DNA of 64,000 nt. It comes from an uncultured Bacteroidales bacterium. Lineage in GTDB: Bacteria; Bacteroidota; Bacteroidia; Bacteroidales; Paludibacteraceae. Shown piece after piece: positions 8,407-17,099 of the stretch; positions within the stretch are counted from its first letter, which is position 1, and each line of letters begins with the position of its first letter. Under the pieces are notes generated by a model. The model worked only from the letters and a program-made list of their open reading frames with translations. It did no database searches and was not told where the DNA came from. The translations under genes were made by a program, and so were the position numbers. The stretch spans positions 124,001 to 188,000 of the forward strand of contig ONEG01000001.1 in the NCBI GenBank assembly GCA_900316845.1, in the 5' to 3' direction.

Positions 8407-9165
8407 ATGAAAACAACAAGAAACATTGTAATTTGCGTATTAAGCATCGCCGCAGTTGTGATGGCTTATTTCTGCGTAACGAGCGTAACAACGCCGATCA
8501 AGTTTGAGAACACGCGTGCAGAACGCGAAGTAGCAGTGATTAAGAATCTGGTAGATCTCCGTACAGCAGAAGTGGAGTATCACCATCAAAACGGCCGTTT
8601 CACGGCAAGTCACGACAGTTTGCTGGCCTTCTTGAAGACCGCTCCGAAAAAAGAGGTATTGAAGGAAGGAAGTTTGACGGACAAGCAGTTAGAGGCAGGT
8701 CTGACCGAGCACAAAGCTGTTAAGATCCTGAACGAGGCAAAGAAGAAAGCCATGAAGAAGAACCAGTTTGAGGACAACGATGCGTTGTACGCTTATATCT
8801 GGGAGAACGACAAAGACGTAGTTAGCAACGGTCTGGCAGGTTTCCGTCGTGATACGATTGAGCTGAACATGATTCAGGCGCTTTACAAAGGCGAGTACGA
8901 CGAGAAGAGCATCGACCGTATTGTAGAGATTCCTTACAGCGAGGGCAAGCGTTTTGAGATCGAGGTAAACAACGATTACAAGACCAGCCAAGGCATCCGC
9001 GTGCCGCTGTTCGAGGCTCGTGCACCGTTTGAGAGCTATCTTAGCGACCTGAACGAGCAAGAGTTGGTGAACCTCATTGACCGTGAGACCAAGTTAGAGC
9101 ACTATGCCGGTTTGAAGGTCGGCGACATCTACGCTCCGAACAACAACGCAGGTAATTGGGAGTAA
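8407..9165 (+). CDS. Exported or membrane-anchored protein of unknown function
   Basis: 252 aa with an N-terminal hydrophobic segment at about residues 7-27 (IVICVLSIAAVVMAYFCV), which is an anchor or uncleaved signal. The next stretch (RAEREVAVIKNLVDLRTAEVEYHHQNGRFT) resembles the helix-plus-loop pattern of pseudopilins, though no prepilin peptidase site is visible. The rest is charged and soluble. It ends shortly before rsmD, with a CCGGTT-tag-AACCGG hairpin (9166-9180) in between, and has its own strong promoter divergent from Rel. I do not recognise a named family. Confidence 0.75.
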   Translation: MKTTRNIVICVLSIAAVVMAYFCVTSVTTPIKFENTRAEREVAVIKNLVDLRTAEVEYHHQNGRFTASHDSLLAFLKTAPKKEVLKEGSLTDKQLEAGLTEHKAVKILNEAKKKAMKKNQFEDNDALYAYIWENDKDVVSNGLAGFRRDTIELNMIQALYKGEYDEKSIDRIVEIPYSEGKRFEIEVNNDYKTSQGIRVPLFEARAPFESYLSDLNEQELVNLIDRETKLEHYAGLKVGDIYAPNNNAGNWE

Positions 9166-9192
9166 CCGGTTTAGAACCGGAGCAAGACAGCC

Positions 9193-9729
9193 ATGCGGAT
9201 AATCTCTGGCACATACGGGGGGCGGCGATTGTCGCCCCCTAAAAATATCACCGCGAGGCCCACTACGGACTTTGCGAAAGAGAGCTTGTTCAATCTGCTC
9301 AACAACCGAATGGATTTTGAGGGGATTGACGTATTGGATCTCTTTGCAGGCACCGGCGGAATAGGGCTTGAGTGTATCAGCCGTGGCGCACGGGAAGTGA
9401 CGGCAGTGGAGATTGCGCATGTGCAGCAAAACTGGATCATCAGTTGTTGCAAGCAATTAGGCATCCGCAACCTGAGCGTCATCCGGGGCGATGTGTTCAA
9501 GTTCCTGAGCGCTTGCCGCACGAAATATGATTTCATCTTTGCGGATCCTCCATACGCCTTGGAGGAACTGCCTGCTCTACCCGACTTGATTCTCAAGCAG
9601 GAGATATTAAAAGAAGACGGATGGCTGGTCATCGAGCACGGTAAAGATACCGATTTCACCAGCCACCCGCAGCATGTAGAGACGCGTTCTTACGGCAGCG
9701 TCCACTTCAGTTTCTTTCAGTCTATATAA
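9193..9729 (+). CDS. rsmD: 16S rRNA (guanine-966-N2) methyltransferase RsmD
   Basis: 178 aa. The conserved start MRIISGTYGGRRLSPP, the SAM-binding motif DLFAGTGGIGLE and the catalytic DPPY motif (FADPPYALEELP) identify RsmD, which methylates G966 of 16S rRNA during 30S assembly. The 3' end overlaps the convergent manA gene by 13 bp. A strong GC hairpin lies within codons 9-16 (9218-9239). Confidence 0.95.
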   Translation: MRIISGTYGGRRLSPPKNITARPTTDFAKESLFNLLNNRMDFEGIDVLDLFAGTGGIGLECISRGAREVTAVEIAHVQQNWIISCCKQLGIRNLSVIRGDVFKFLSACRTKYDFIFADPPYALEELPALPDLILKQEILKEDGWLVIEHGKDTDFTSHPQHVETRSYGSVHFSFFQSI

Positions 9730-10709
9730 ACTTCCAAGAGTTTGCACTCGCCTTTCGGCTCAATACGAATGTCATTGAGCGCAGCGGGAACAAGTACAGC
9801 TTCTCCTACTTTTAGAGAGACTGTGCGGTCTTCCGTCTCGCAATCCAACGCCGTGAGTAATGCTTCTCCTCCGACACACATAAACGCCACAAACGAGTCA
9901 AGCGGCGCATAATCGCGTTGTACGGGCCTGTTAAAAGTCAGCAGATTCGTCGTGAAGAAAGGCGATTTACAGAGGTTAACCGCTCCGTTCATAACGGGCT
10001 GCGGATGAGCAGCAGTCGTTTCTTTCGCCGGAGAGAAATTCATTACATCCAGCGCCTTGTCCAGCTTCAGCGGACGCATCCTTCCGTCATTTCCTACCCG
10101 ATTATAATCGTACAAGCGGTACGTAATGTCACTATTTTCCTGAATCTCCGCCACGATGGTGTCCCGCTGCATGGCATGTACTGTCCCGGCAGGAATAAAT
10201 GCTACATCCCCTTCTACGACAGGGATGTGACACAGATATTGCGCCAGCGTTCCGTTCGTTATAGCCGCATGAATAAGCGATGCGTTCATCGTCTGATACC
10301 ATCCGCGATAAATAGCCCCTTTCCCCTGTGAGTGAAGGACATACCACATCTCCGTCTTTCCGGGAGACTGCTCATGCTCCATGGCGTATTCATCATCCGG
10401 GTGCACCTGGATAGAGAGGTCATCTACGGCGTCAATAAACTTCATCAACAGCGGGAATTGGTTTCCGAAGGCTTCATATACCTTCTCTCCCACCAGTTCG
10501 TCCATATAGACCTCCAGCAGATCCTGCAGCGAATCGCCTGCATGAGAGCCATTGGCTACTTCAGTCGGATATTTTTCTATATCTGAAATCACCCAAGCCT
10601 CCCCGACGTTCTCATAGTCCGCAGGAACGTGGTCATACCATTTCGCGATAGTGTGGCCGCCCCATAGTTTATGGAATAGCTGAGCCTGGAATTTAAAAGG
10701 ATAAAGCAT
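9717..10709 (-). CDS. manA: Mannose-6-phosphate isomerase, class I
   Basis: 330 aa, the compact form of the type I family. Zinc-site motifs are present: SIQVHPDDEYA, the glutamate in KTEMWYVL and GTVHAMQ. It interconverts fructose-6-P and mannose-6-P, feeding GDP-mannose synthesis or mannose use. It is the last gene of the operon behind galE and a nucleotidyltransferase gene, consistent with a sugar-nucleotide role. Confidence 0.95.
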   Translation of the reverse strand: MLYPFKFQAQLFHKLWGGHTIAKWYDHVPADYENVGEAWVISDIEKYPTEVANGSHAGDSLQDLLEVYMDELVGEKVYEAFGNQFPLLMKFIDAVDDLSIQVHPDDEYAMEHEQSPGKTEMWYVLHSQGKGAIYRGWYQTMNASLIHAAITNGTLAQYLCHIPVVEGDVAFIPAGTVHAMQRDTIVAEIQENSDITYRLYDYNRVGNDGRMRPLKLDKALDVMNFSPAKETTAAHPQPVMNGAVNLCKSPFFTTNLLTFNRPVQRDYAPLDSFVAFMCVGGEALLTALDCETEDRTVSLKVGEAVLVPAALNDIRIEPKGECKLLEVYID

Positions 10710-10714
10710 AAATA

Positions 10715-11746
10715 TTATTTCTTATGACGGATGTGTTGCTCCCATTTCCATGCGGATGCAAGGACTTCGCGAATGGGCGTTTCGGCTTTCCAACCAAGCA
10801 CTTCGTTAGCCTTTCTCGGGTCTGCCCAAACTTTCTCGATATCACCTTCGCGGCGACCGACAATCGAATAAGGCAGTTTGACACCGGTGGCAGCCTCGAA
10901 CTCGCGGATGAGGGTCAGCACGCTCAAACCGGTTCCGGTACCGAGGTTGAAGACCTCTACGCGCTTGCGGTCCTTGGCGTTCAGCATCCGGTCGATTGCT
11001 TTGACGTGCGCTTTTGCCAGATCGACTACGTAGATATAATCGCGGATGCAAGAACCATCGGGGGTGTTGTAGTCGTCACCGAAGACTTTCAGTTCTGGAC
11101 GCATACCGATAGCCGTCTGCGTAATAAACGGCAGGAGGTTCTGCGGTACGCCATTCGGCAACTCACCTATCAGAGCCGAGGGGTGCGCGCCTATCGGGTT
11201 GAAGTAACGTAAGATAGTGGCACACAGCGTTTTATCAGCGTGTGCCTCATCATTAATGATCTCTTCGTTGATCTGTTTGGTATTGCCGTACGGCGAGAGC
11301 GCTTTCTGAATCGGCGCGGTCTCATCTACCGGCAGATGGTCTTCGTCCGGCTGGCCATACACCGTGCAGGAAGAGGAGAAAACGATATTCTTCACCTCAT
11401 GCAGACGCATCACCTCCAACAGTGTAACGAGGCTGCCGAGGTTGTTGCGGTAGTAAAGAAGCGGCTTCTCCACCGACTCGCCAACCGCTTTGCTCGCTGC
11501 AAAATGGATGACGCCCACGATATCCGGGAACTGCTTGAACACATGATCCAGATCCATGAAGTTACCGCAGTCGATATTGGCAAAATCCGGTTTCTTCCCC
11601 ACGATAGCGGTAATGCCGTCGAGCATATCGAGGGACGAGTTACTGAGGTTATCGACGATCGTCACGTCGTAGCCCTGTTGCATCAGTTCAACAGTGGTGT
11701 GCGAGCCGATATATCCGGTTCCGCCGGTTACTAAAATACGTGCCAT
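10715..11746 (-). CDS. galE: UDP-glucose 4-epimerase
   Basis: 343 aa from MARILVTGGTGYIGSH. A further upstream ATG at 11773 is rejected since it would overlap the previous gene. The Rossmann glycine motif, the catalytic Tyr-x3-Lys (SPYGNTKQ) and the FRYFNPIGAHPS-type segment (LRYFNPIGAHPS) mark a GalE. It interconverts UDP-glucose and UDP-galactose. It is translationally close to the nucleotidyltransferase upstream (1-nt gap) and 5 nt from manA. Confidence 0.96.
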   Translation of the reverse strand: MARILVTGGTGYIGSHTTVELMQQGYDVTIVDNLSNSSLDMLDGITAIVGKKPDFANIDCGNFMDLDHVFKQFPDIVGVIHFAASKAVGESVEKPLLYYRNNLGSLVTLLEVMRLHEVKNIVFSSSCTVYGQPDEDHLPVDETAPIQKALSPYGNTKQINEEIINDEAHADKTLCATILRYFNPIGAHPSALIGELPNGVPQNLLPFITQTAIGMRPELKVFGDDYNTPDGSCIRDYIYVVDLAKAHVKAIDRMLNAKDRKRVEVFNLGTGTGLSVLTLIREFEAATGVKLPYSIVGRREGDIEKVWADPRKANEVLGWKAETPIREVLASAWKWEQHIRHKK

Positions 11747-11747
11747 A

Positions 11748-12647
11748 TTAGAACAATTTCTCGGGGTAAACACCCTCTTTGATTAACTGATTGATCTTCA
11801 TTACCACTTGCGGTCTGTCCTCCGAATAGGTCACGCCGAACCATTTAGACGGGGTGTCCAGCACTTTGCAAGTCGCTTTTCCTTCGCCGATAAGCTGATT
11901 CACAAGCGTCGGGATATAGAATTCGGATTTGAGCTCCTGTCCCTTCTCTGCGAGGAATGCGCGGAAAGCCGCTTCGCTGTACTCGAAATACTCCGGCGTG
12001 AAGCCCCACATGTTCATGGATACAGGAGTATGCGGATCCAGCGGCGTGTCCACTCCGTTCTCCGTGAAGACAATCGTGCCGTTCTTCTCCTCTATCTGCG
12101 TACGCTCTACGACGTCCGTCAGATGGCCCTCAGCATCCGTAGAACAAACGCCACGGCTGACCGAGCCATTCTCGCTCAGGGTGTTCGCTACGCGGTAGCC
12201 GACCATGCAGTATTGGCCTTTCTTGCCCTCTACCGAACGCAGGAAATCTGCCAGAACCTGGTAGGATTCTTTGCCATAAAAATCATCGGCATTGATGACG
12301 GCAAACGGCTCTTTGATCAAGTCACGGCCCATGAGCACAGCGTGGTTGGTCCCCCAAGGTTTGGTTCGCTCGGGGTTATACGTGCAGCCTTCCGGCACTT
12401 TGTCCACCGACTGGAAACACAGCTCACATTGCACCTTGCCCTCGTATTTCTTCAGAACTACGCGGCGGAAGTCCTCCTCAAAATCCTTACGGATCACAAA
12501 AACGATCTTCCCAAATCCGGCACGAAGCGCGTCATAGACACTATAATCCAAGATGGCTTCTCCATTCGGTCCCAGGCCATCCATTTGCTTGAGGCCACCA
12601 TAACGGCTACCCATTCCGGCAGCCAAGATAAATAACGTTGGTTTCAT
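11748..12647 (-). CDS. Sugar-phosphate nucleotidyltransferase family protein
   Basis: 299 aa. It begins MKPTLFILAAGMGSRYGGLK, the NTP-binding G-x-G-x-R loop of nucleotidyltransferases, with the metal-binding FAVINADDFYG motif. The sequence is typical of a Bacteroidetes family annotated only as nucleotidyltransferase; glucose-1-P or N-acetylglucosamine-1-P could be the substrate, but the sequence does not decide. The operon with galE and manA supports a role in activating sugars for envelope glycans. Confidence 0.85.
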   Translation of the reverse strand: MKPTLFILAAGMGSRYGGLKQMDGLGPNGEAILDYSVYDALRAGFGKIVFVIRKDFEEDFRRVVLKKYEGKVQCELCFQSVDKVPEGCTYNPERTKPWGTNHAVLMGRDLIKEPFAVINADDFYGKESYQVLADFLRSVEGKKGQYCMVGYRVANTLSENGSVSRGVCSTDAEGHLTDVVERTQIEEKNGTIVFTENGVDTPLDPHTPVSMNMWGFTPEYFEYSEAAFRAFLAEKGQELKSEFYIPTLVNQLIGEGKATCKVLDTPSKWFGVTYSEDRPQVVMKINQLIKEGVYPEKLF

Positions 12648-12683
12648 TTCTATCTATATTTAATTGATTATCAGTAATTTAAT

Positions 12684-13793
12684 TTATTCTTTCACAGCCT
12701 CGATTTTGCCGTGTACTTTCTTATGCCTTATCCACAGTCCATAGACCTCCGAGCAGTTTCCGGCGGTGATAAAGGCTTTTATATTATTGTTGCGGATGAA
12801 CGCCATGACGGACGAGAACTCGTCCTGCGTCAGGAGCGTCTGAATCTCCGTATGTTCTTCTCCGCTATAGCCGCCTTGTACTTTGTACAACGAGCAACCG
12901 CGCACGAGGTCCTCCACTATATATTTTCGTACGCGCTCGGGCTCCGCGGACACGATGCACACACGCTTGCGCCTGTTGAGCGATGCGGTGAAATAATCGA
13001 TCGCCAGACCGTTGATCCACGTACCGATAATACCGATCACCACCATGCGGAAGTCGTTGATTAAGAACGATGTACAGCAGATGATGATGCCGCCGATAGC
13101 CACCGAAGTGCCGATATCAAAATGCAGGTATTTGTTGACGATCTTTCCTAAGATATCCAGACCACCGGTAGAGGCGTTGATACGGAAGAGGAAGGCCTGG
13201 CAGGCAGAAAGCAGGAGGACGAAGCAGATGAGGTCAAACCACACATCGCCTTGTCCCAGACCGCCGCCCATAACGCTGTCACGCACCCGCTCCATCACTT
13301 CGCCTGCGCGGCTGAGGATATAGGGATTGCCGTTTGCGTCCAGTACGGTCTCACCGGCTTGCAGTTGCGCAAGGATATCCGGTGCGTCAATCACTTTATG
13401 CGTCAGATTCGTATTGGGATAAATGCGGTCCCAGACCTGCGTCAGCGGACCTAAGATCATCGCCGTATAGACCGTCTTGGCGCCGAACTCATTGCCAATC
13501 AGGATAAACGCCAGCAACAACAGGAATGCGTTGATACTCATTACCCAGTAGGAGAAGGTATCGGCCGTTCCGCCCATGAGTGTATTCAGCACAATCGACA
13601 GACCGGAGATAGAACCCACGATCAGGTGGCTGGGCATTAAGAAATAATATACTGCAGCGGCGCCAAGACTCATTCCCGCAGTCATCATCAGCAACTCGCG
13701 CCAGAACTTTTTTGTCCCGAGTGCTTTCCAAAAAGTTCGGAGCAGTTCACTCCAATACGCTACAGTAAAATACTGTTTTAAATAGTTTTCCAT
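12684..13793 (-). CDS. YitT family membrane protein with DUF2179 domain
   Basis: 369 aa. About five or six hydrophobic segments lie between residues 33 and 270, followed by a soluble C-terminal domain of about 85 aa (RKRVCIVSAEPERVRKYIVE ... GKIEAVKE) corresponding to DUF2179. An insertion of about 45 aa around residues 140-185 separates two membrane segments. The function of YitT proteins is unsettled; transport is often suggested. Only 6 nt separate it from lysC. Confidence 0.88.
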   Translation of the reverse strand: MENYLKQYFTVAYWSELLRTFWKALGTKKFWRELLMMTAGMSLGAAAVYYFLMPSHLIVGSISGLSIVLNTLMGGTADTFSYWVMSINAFLLLLAFILIGNEFGAKTVYTAMILGPLTQVWDRIYPNTNLTHKVIDAPDILAQLQAGETVLDANGNPYILSRAGEVMERVRDSVMGGGLGQGDVWFDLICFVLLLSACQAFLFRINASTGGLDILGKIVNKYLHFDIGTSVAIGGIIICCTSFLINDFRMVVIGIIGTWINGLAIDYFTASLNRRKRVCIVSAEPERVRKYIVEDLVRGCSLYKVQGGYSGEEHTEIQTLLTQDEFSSVMAFIRNNNIKAFITAGNCSEVYGLWIRHKKVHGKIEAVKE

Positions 13794-13799
13794 GGCTTT

Positions 13800-15041
13800 T
13801 TATGCTTGCTCAACGACCACTAATCGCGCCGTGCGGCGGGTAGTCTGGCTGAGCATGATTGTTTTTCCGTCTTTCGCTTTCTCCAAGATCTCCGGCGTCG
13901 TGCCGCGGATGGTCAGCAGCGAAAGGTTTTCATTATAGGTCACATTGAAATGTTTCTGCAACTCGGTAATCGCCTCCGGCACAAACCGCGTGTTATCCAC
14001 GCAAACGGAGATCGTCACCGCCGACGATTGAATCAGCGACACTTTGAGACGGTGGTGACGGATGATATCAAATATCTCACTCAGGCTCTCCTCCAACGCA
14101 AATGCAAAATCCTTGGCACGCATGGTGATGAGAATCTGGTTCTTGCGCCAGATATACACCGGCACATCAATCGGTCCCACGCCGTCTTCCGCGATACGCG
14201 AGCCCTCTGCCGTCGGATCGCCGAAGGGCTTTACAAACAAAGGAATCTGCTTGTTCTCAAGCGGACGGATCGTTTTCGGATGGATCACTTGCGCCCCCGA
14301 ATAACTCAACTCAACGGCGTCTTGGTATCGCAACGAGGGGATCAGAACGGTGTTCGGCTCGATCCTCGGATCGGCATTCAGGATACCCGGTACGTCTTTC
14401 CAGATCGTCACGGATTCGGCATCGAGATAGTTACCCAACAGCGCAGCGGTATAATCCGAGCCCTCGCGGCCCAGCGTCGTCCGACGGCCGTCTGCCGTAC
14501 CGCCGATAAAACCTTGCGCCACCACGATACGCGGTCTCTGACGCCGGTTCCATCCGGAGCGGATGATCGAAGCGCTGGTCTCGTTATCTACCCTTGCCTC
14601 GCGCCAGGTCTCGTCTGTCCGCAGCAGTTTCGGCATGTTCCACCACTCGACCGGCAGACCTTGTTTCAGGAGATAGACCGCCACAATCTGCGTGGACATG
14701 ATCTCACCCATTGAGACAATCTGGTCGTAGTTCTCGTCAAACGATTTGGCAGGGTCATACGGGATCTCGCCTTGCAGACGGATATCCACTCCCGGCTGCA
14801 GCCCCAGCTCCTTCATGATCGCCACATGGAAATCGATGATATCCACCCATTGCTGCAAGGCTTTCTCTTCCTGCCCTGCCGCAAGTGCCTCTACCACGCG
14901 CTCCAAGGCGTTGGTGGTCTTGCCCATGGCGGACACGACGACCATCAGGTCGTCTTCCACCATGCGAACAATCTTCTCCACATTCCGAACGCCTTCTGCG
15001 TTCTTCACGGATGCCCCACCAAACTTATAAACCTGAGCCAT
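13800..15041 (-). CDS. lysC: Aspartate kinase (monofunctional)
   Basis: 413 aa. The N-terminal kinase motif VYKFGGASVKNAEGV, the GREGSDYTAALLG motif and two C-terminal ACT repeats (about residues 310-405) are visible. It phosphorylates aspartate at the start of the lysine, threonine, methionine and diaminopimelate pathways. The regulatory ACT region suggests feedback control, with an effector that cannot be predicted. It follows ribH in the operon. Confidence 0.94.
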   Translation of the reverse strand: MAQVYKFGGASVKNAEGVRNVEKIVRMVEDDLMVVVSAMGKTTNALERVVEALAAGQEEKALQQWVDIIDFHVAIMKELGLQPGVDIRLQGEIPYDPAKSFDENYDQIVSMGEIMSTQIVAVYLLKQGLPVEWWNMPKLLRTDETWREARVDNETSASIIRSGWNRRQRPRIVVAQGFIGGTADGRRTTLGREGSDYTAALLGNYLDAESVTIWKDVPGILNADPRIEPNTVLIPSLRYQDAVELSYSGAQVIHPKTIRPLENKQIPLFVKPFGDPTAEGSRIAEDGVGPIDVPVYIWRKNQILITMRAKDFAFALEESLSEIFDIIRHHRLKVSLIQSSAVTISVCVDNTRFVPEAITELQKHFNVTYNENLSLLTIRGTTPEILEKAKDGKTIMLSQTTRRTARLVVVEQA

Positions 15042-15042
15042 T

Positions 15043-15078
15043 CGTCTTTCTACTTTTGACTTTCGACTTTCGACTCTT
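15043..15078. repeat. Junction repeat of GTCGAAA words
   Basis: The lysC-ribH spacer is filled by AGTCGAAAGTCGAAAGTC-type words read on the minus strand; the repeat reaches the ribH stop codon at 15077-15079. It has the same junction-repeat architecture as elsewhere in the window, with another word. Confidence 0.55.
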
Positions 15079-15553
15079 ACAAATTCGCCATGCGAATTGC
15101 CGTATAGGCGCCTTCGATACCTTTATTGCCCAACTTGCCGCCGCAACGGTCCAGCGCCTGCTGTTTGTTCAGGGTCGTCAGAACCGAGAAGATAACCGGC
15201 ACTTTGCCTTGCGCGTTCAGCGCCGCTACACCTTGCGTCACGGATTGACACACATAATCGAAATGCGGTGTGTCGCCTTGGATGACGCAGCCGATGACGA
15301 TGACGGCATTCACGCGCTCCTCTTTCATGACGCGCGCTGCGCCGAAAGTCAGCTCTACAGCGCCGGGGACATGGATGACGTCGATACTATCCTCCTCCAC
15401 CCCATGCTTGGTTAACGTGTCAATGGCTCCTTGCGCCATGGCGTACGTGATCTCGCTATTCCAATCCGCTACTACAATCGCATAGCACTGACGTCCGAGG
15501 ACATCAGCGCTAGGCAACTGGGAAGCGTCATATTTTGACAAATCAGTAGTCAT
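15077..15553 (-). CDS. ribH: 6,7-dimethyl-8-ribityllumazine synthase
   Basis: 158 aa. Conserved elements include VPGAVELTFGA, VIVIGCVIQGDTPHFDYVC and the C-terminal GNKGIEGAYTAIRM. RibH condenses ribityl-aminouracil with butanone phosphate in riboflavin synthesis and forms a 60-mer capsid in many species. It is encoded apart from other rib genes, between a TPR protein gene and lysC. Confidence 0.97.
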   Translation of the reverse strand: MTTDLSKYDASQLPSADVLGRQCYAIVVADWNSEITYAMAQGAIDTLTKHGVEEDSIDVIHVPGAVELTFGAARVMKEERVNAVIVIGCVIQGDTPHFDYVCQSVTQGVAALNAQGKVPVIFSVLTTLNKQQALDRCGGKLGNKGIEGAYTAIRMANL

Positions 15554-15555
15554 AG

Positions 15556-15592
15556 TAATTTACCTTTGGGTCATTTACCATGTACGGTTTAT
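15556..15592. repeat. Junction repeat, 'atggtaaatg' family
   Basis: Located between the TPR gene and ribH; on the minus strand it reads as GGTAAATGACCCAAAGGTAAAT-type words. It overlaps the TPR gene stop codon at 15589-15591. Related copies are at 1421-1457 and within recQ. Confidence 0.6.
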
Positions 15593-16272
15593 TTAGCAAT
15601 AGCGATGTATTTGTCGATATCCTGAGCCTCTGCGGAAGCCGGATAATCAGCCTTGATAGTCTCAAAAGCCTTCAGCGCTTTTGCGTTCTGACCCTCGTGC
15701 AGATATACGAGACCTGCTTTCTTCAGGCTCATCGGAGCAATCACGTTGTTGCCGGACTTTGCTGCAGCCTCAAAAGCCTTGGCTGCCTTGCCATACTCCT
15801 GCAACTCTACATACGCGTCGCCGAGCAGCTGATGAGCGGCCGGATCGATGTTCACGTCGTCTGCGTCAAATTTCTTGAGGTACTTGGCAGCCTCTTCGTA
15901 CTCGCCCTTCTCAAAATAGCAGATACCGGCATACAATGCTGCCAACTCGCCCTGCTGATAGTGGCTGTACTCGTCTGCGATAGCCTCAAAACCGATGCAC
16001 TCAGCGTCGTCGCCGTTCAGCGCCTTGTCGAAATCGCCCGCCATGAAATAAGCCACAGCCTTGGCATTCTCGTTCGATGCCTCCAGAGCTTTCGGCTTGA
16101 TCACGTACTGGTTGATAGCGATGATTCCCATCACTACAACGGCGATGCCGCAAACGATCCAACTGATGAGGTTTGCATTGTCCTCAATCCATTTTCCGGC
16201 GCCTGTCAACGCCTCATTTACTTCTTCTAACTGTTCGTCCTGTTTTACGAACTCTTCTTTCTTTTTTGCCAT
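15589..16272 (-). CDS. Membrane-anchored tetratricopeptide repeat protein
   Basis: 227 aa from MAKKKEEFVKQDEQLEE; the ATG at 16326 is rejected because it lies in the promoter. After a charged N-terminus there is one membrane segment (about residues 37-57, NLISWIVCGIAVVVMGIIAI), then TPR helices to the end (CYFEKGEYEEAAKYLKKF; LGDAYVELQEYGKAAKAFEA). The layout matches the YfgM/TolA-binding type of periplasmic TPR proteins common in Bacteroidetes; the partner is unknown. It is first gene of the long operon that ends at manA. Confidence 0.85.
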   Translation of the reverse strand: MAKKKEEFVKQDEQLEEVNEALTGAGKWIEDNANLISWIVCGIAVVVMGIIAINQYVIKPKALEASNENAKAVAYFMAGDFDKALNGDDAECIGFEAIADEYSHYQQGELAALYAGICYFEKGEYEEAAKYLKKFDADDVNIDPAAHQLLGDAYVELQEYGKAAKAFEAAAKSGNNVIAPMSLKKAGLVYLHEGQNAKALKAFETIKADYPASAEAQDIDKYIAIAK

Positions 16273-16323
16273 TTTATTTGTTGTTTTATTATTTTCAATA
16301 ATATGGTTTTCACAAATCGGCTG

Positions 16324-16354
16324 CAAAGGTACAACAAAAATTGCACATATGCAA
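16324..16354 (-). promoter_or_regulatory. Bacteroidetes-type promoter of the TPR-ribH-lysC-galE-manA operon
   Basis: Minus strand TTG (16354-16352), 20 nt, TACCTTTG (16331-16324). The -33 region is the same 14-mer as at 8341-8354, but the plus-strand -7 partner position (16364-16371) reads CATTTTTT, so only the minus direction looks active. Confidence 0.85.
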
Positions 16355-16582
16355 GCGTTCGGGCATTTTTTTTTGAGAAAAAAGCGATTTATCGCATATT
16401 TGTGTGTTTTGAGCGATTATCGGGACGCACCTTCGAGGTGGGACGGCATAGCCGTGTCGGTGCCCTCGAAGTTACTACTTTTTATCCCACTTGACTTTGT
16501 CCTTTGCAGCGGGATTAAATCCCGCTTCTCCGCTTATTTTCGCAGGATTGAATCCCACTTACCCTTTTATTGCCTAATGTAA

Positions 16583-16610
16583 GCAAAAAATAGGACTCCC
16601 ATAAGAGTCC
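16583..16610 (-). terminator. Rho-independent terminator after the 121-aa gene
   Basis: On the minus strand GGACTC, a 6-nt loop and GAGTCC are followed by TATTTTTTGC. It lies about 70 nt past the stop codon of the gene ending at 16678, on its coding strand. Confidence 0.7.
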
Positions 16611-16616
16611 AATCGA

Positions 16617-16660
16617 ATGCTCATCGTATGCTGAACGTATGCTCATCGTATGCTTCGTAC
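16617..16660. repeat. 11-bp tandem repeat (ATGCTCATCGT type), about four units
   Basis: Units ATGCTCATCGT, ATGCTGAACGT, ATGCTCATCGT and ATGCTTCGTAC are adjacent. They lie between the terminator and the 3' end of the 121-aa gene. Confidence 0.7.
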
Positions 16661-16677
16661 GACGTCAGCCCCACGTA

Positions 16678-17043
16678 CTACCCCTCATTACTCTCTTCCG
16701 CTGCCTTTTTCTGCGCCTCTATCAACTCATGCTTCACGTAGTCGCACAACCGCCCTTGAACGGGCTTGTTCTGCCGGATAGCCTCACGCTTTGCCTCATC
16801 ATATTTCGCTTGCCACTCTGCCCTTTTCTCCGGATCATGCAAGATTGCCTTGCATTCCGCCATCATCTCCTTAAACTTCTTTACATGCGGCAGGGCGGCT
16901 TTCTTTTTCTTGGTCTTTTCGCTCAACTCCGGTTTCTCACACACAGCGGCATACTGCCAGTTTCCCGGTATCCGCCTTGCGTAATGATTGCGGTCCACAT
17001 GTCCCCGCAACTCATCCACCAACCCTGTCCATTTTGCTTTCAT
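16678..17043 (-). CDS. Small hypothetical protein, 121 aa
   Basis: Begins MKAKWTGLVDELRGHVDRNH at 17043, 26 nt inside a strong promoter; the ORF extends further upstream, but those codons lie before the transcription start. The protein is basic and helical, with Lys-rich stretches (SEKTKKKKAALPHVKKFKEM) and no membrane segment. The segment HVDRNHYARRIPGNWQYAAV resembles nothing I can name. It forms its own transcription unit, with a promoter and terminator. Confidence 0.7.
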   Translation of the reverse strand: MKAKWTGLVDELRGHVDRNHYARRIPGNWQYAAVCEKPELSEKTKKKKAALPHVKKFKEMMAECKAILHDPEKRAEWQAKYDEAKREAIRQNKPVQGRLCDYVKHELIEAQKKAAEESNEG

Positions 17044-17068
17044 CTTTTTTCTTATCCAAATCCGACGA

Positions 17069-17099
17069 CAAAGATACACAAAATTCCTGACATACGCAA
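17069..17099 (-). promoter_or_regulatory. Bacteroidetes-type promoter of the 121-aa gene
   Basis: Minus strand TTG (17099-17097), 20 nt, TATCTTTG (17076-17069); the -33 extension is CGTATGTC. Confidence 0.8.

Larger units (their letters stand above)
16355..16677. other. Gene-free stretch with hairpins, a terminator and a tandem repeat
   Basis: No credible gene. It contains a nested hairpin at 16431-16471 (arms CTTCGAGG/CCTCGAAG with an inner CGGC-ATA-GCCG), a palindrome around AGCGGGATTAAATCCCGCT (16508-16526), a minus-strand terminator (16583-16610) and an 11-bp tandem repeat (16617-16660). Confidence 0.6.

Noticed and set aside
8299..8491. Longer N-terminus for the Rel homologue
   Set aside because: The extra 64 codons lie across and upstream of the promoter and do not resemble the HD domain.
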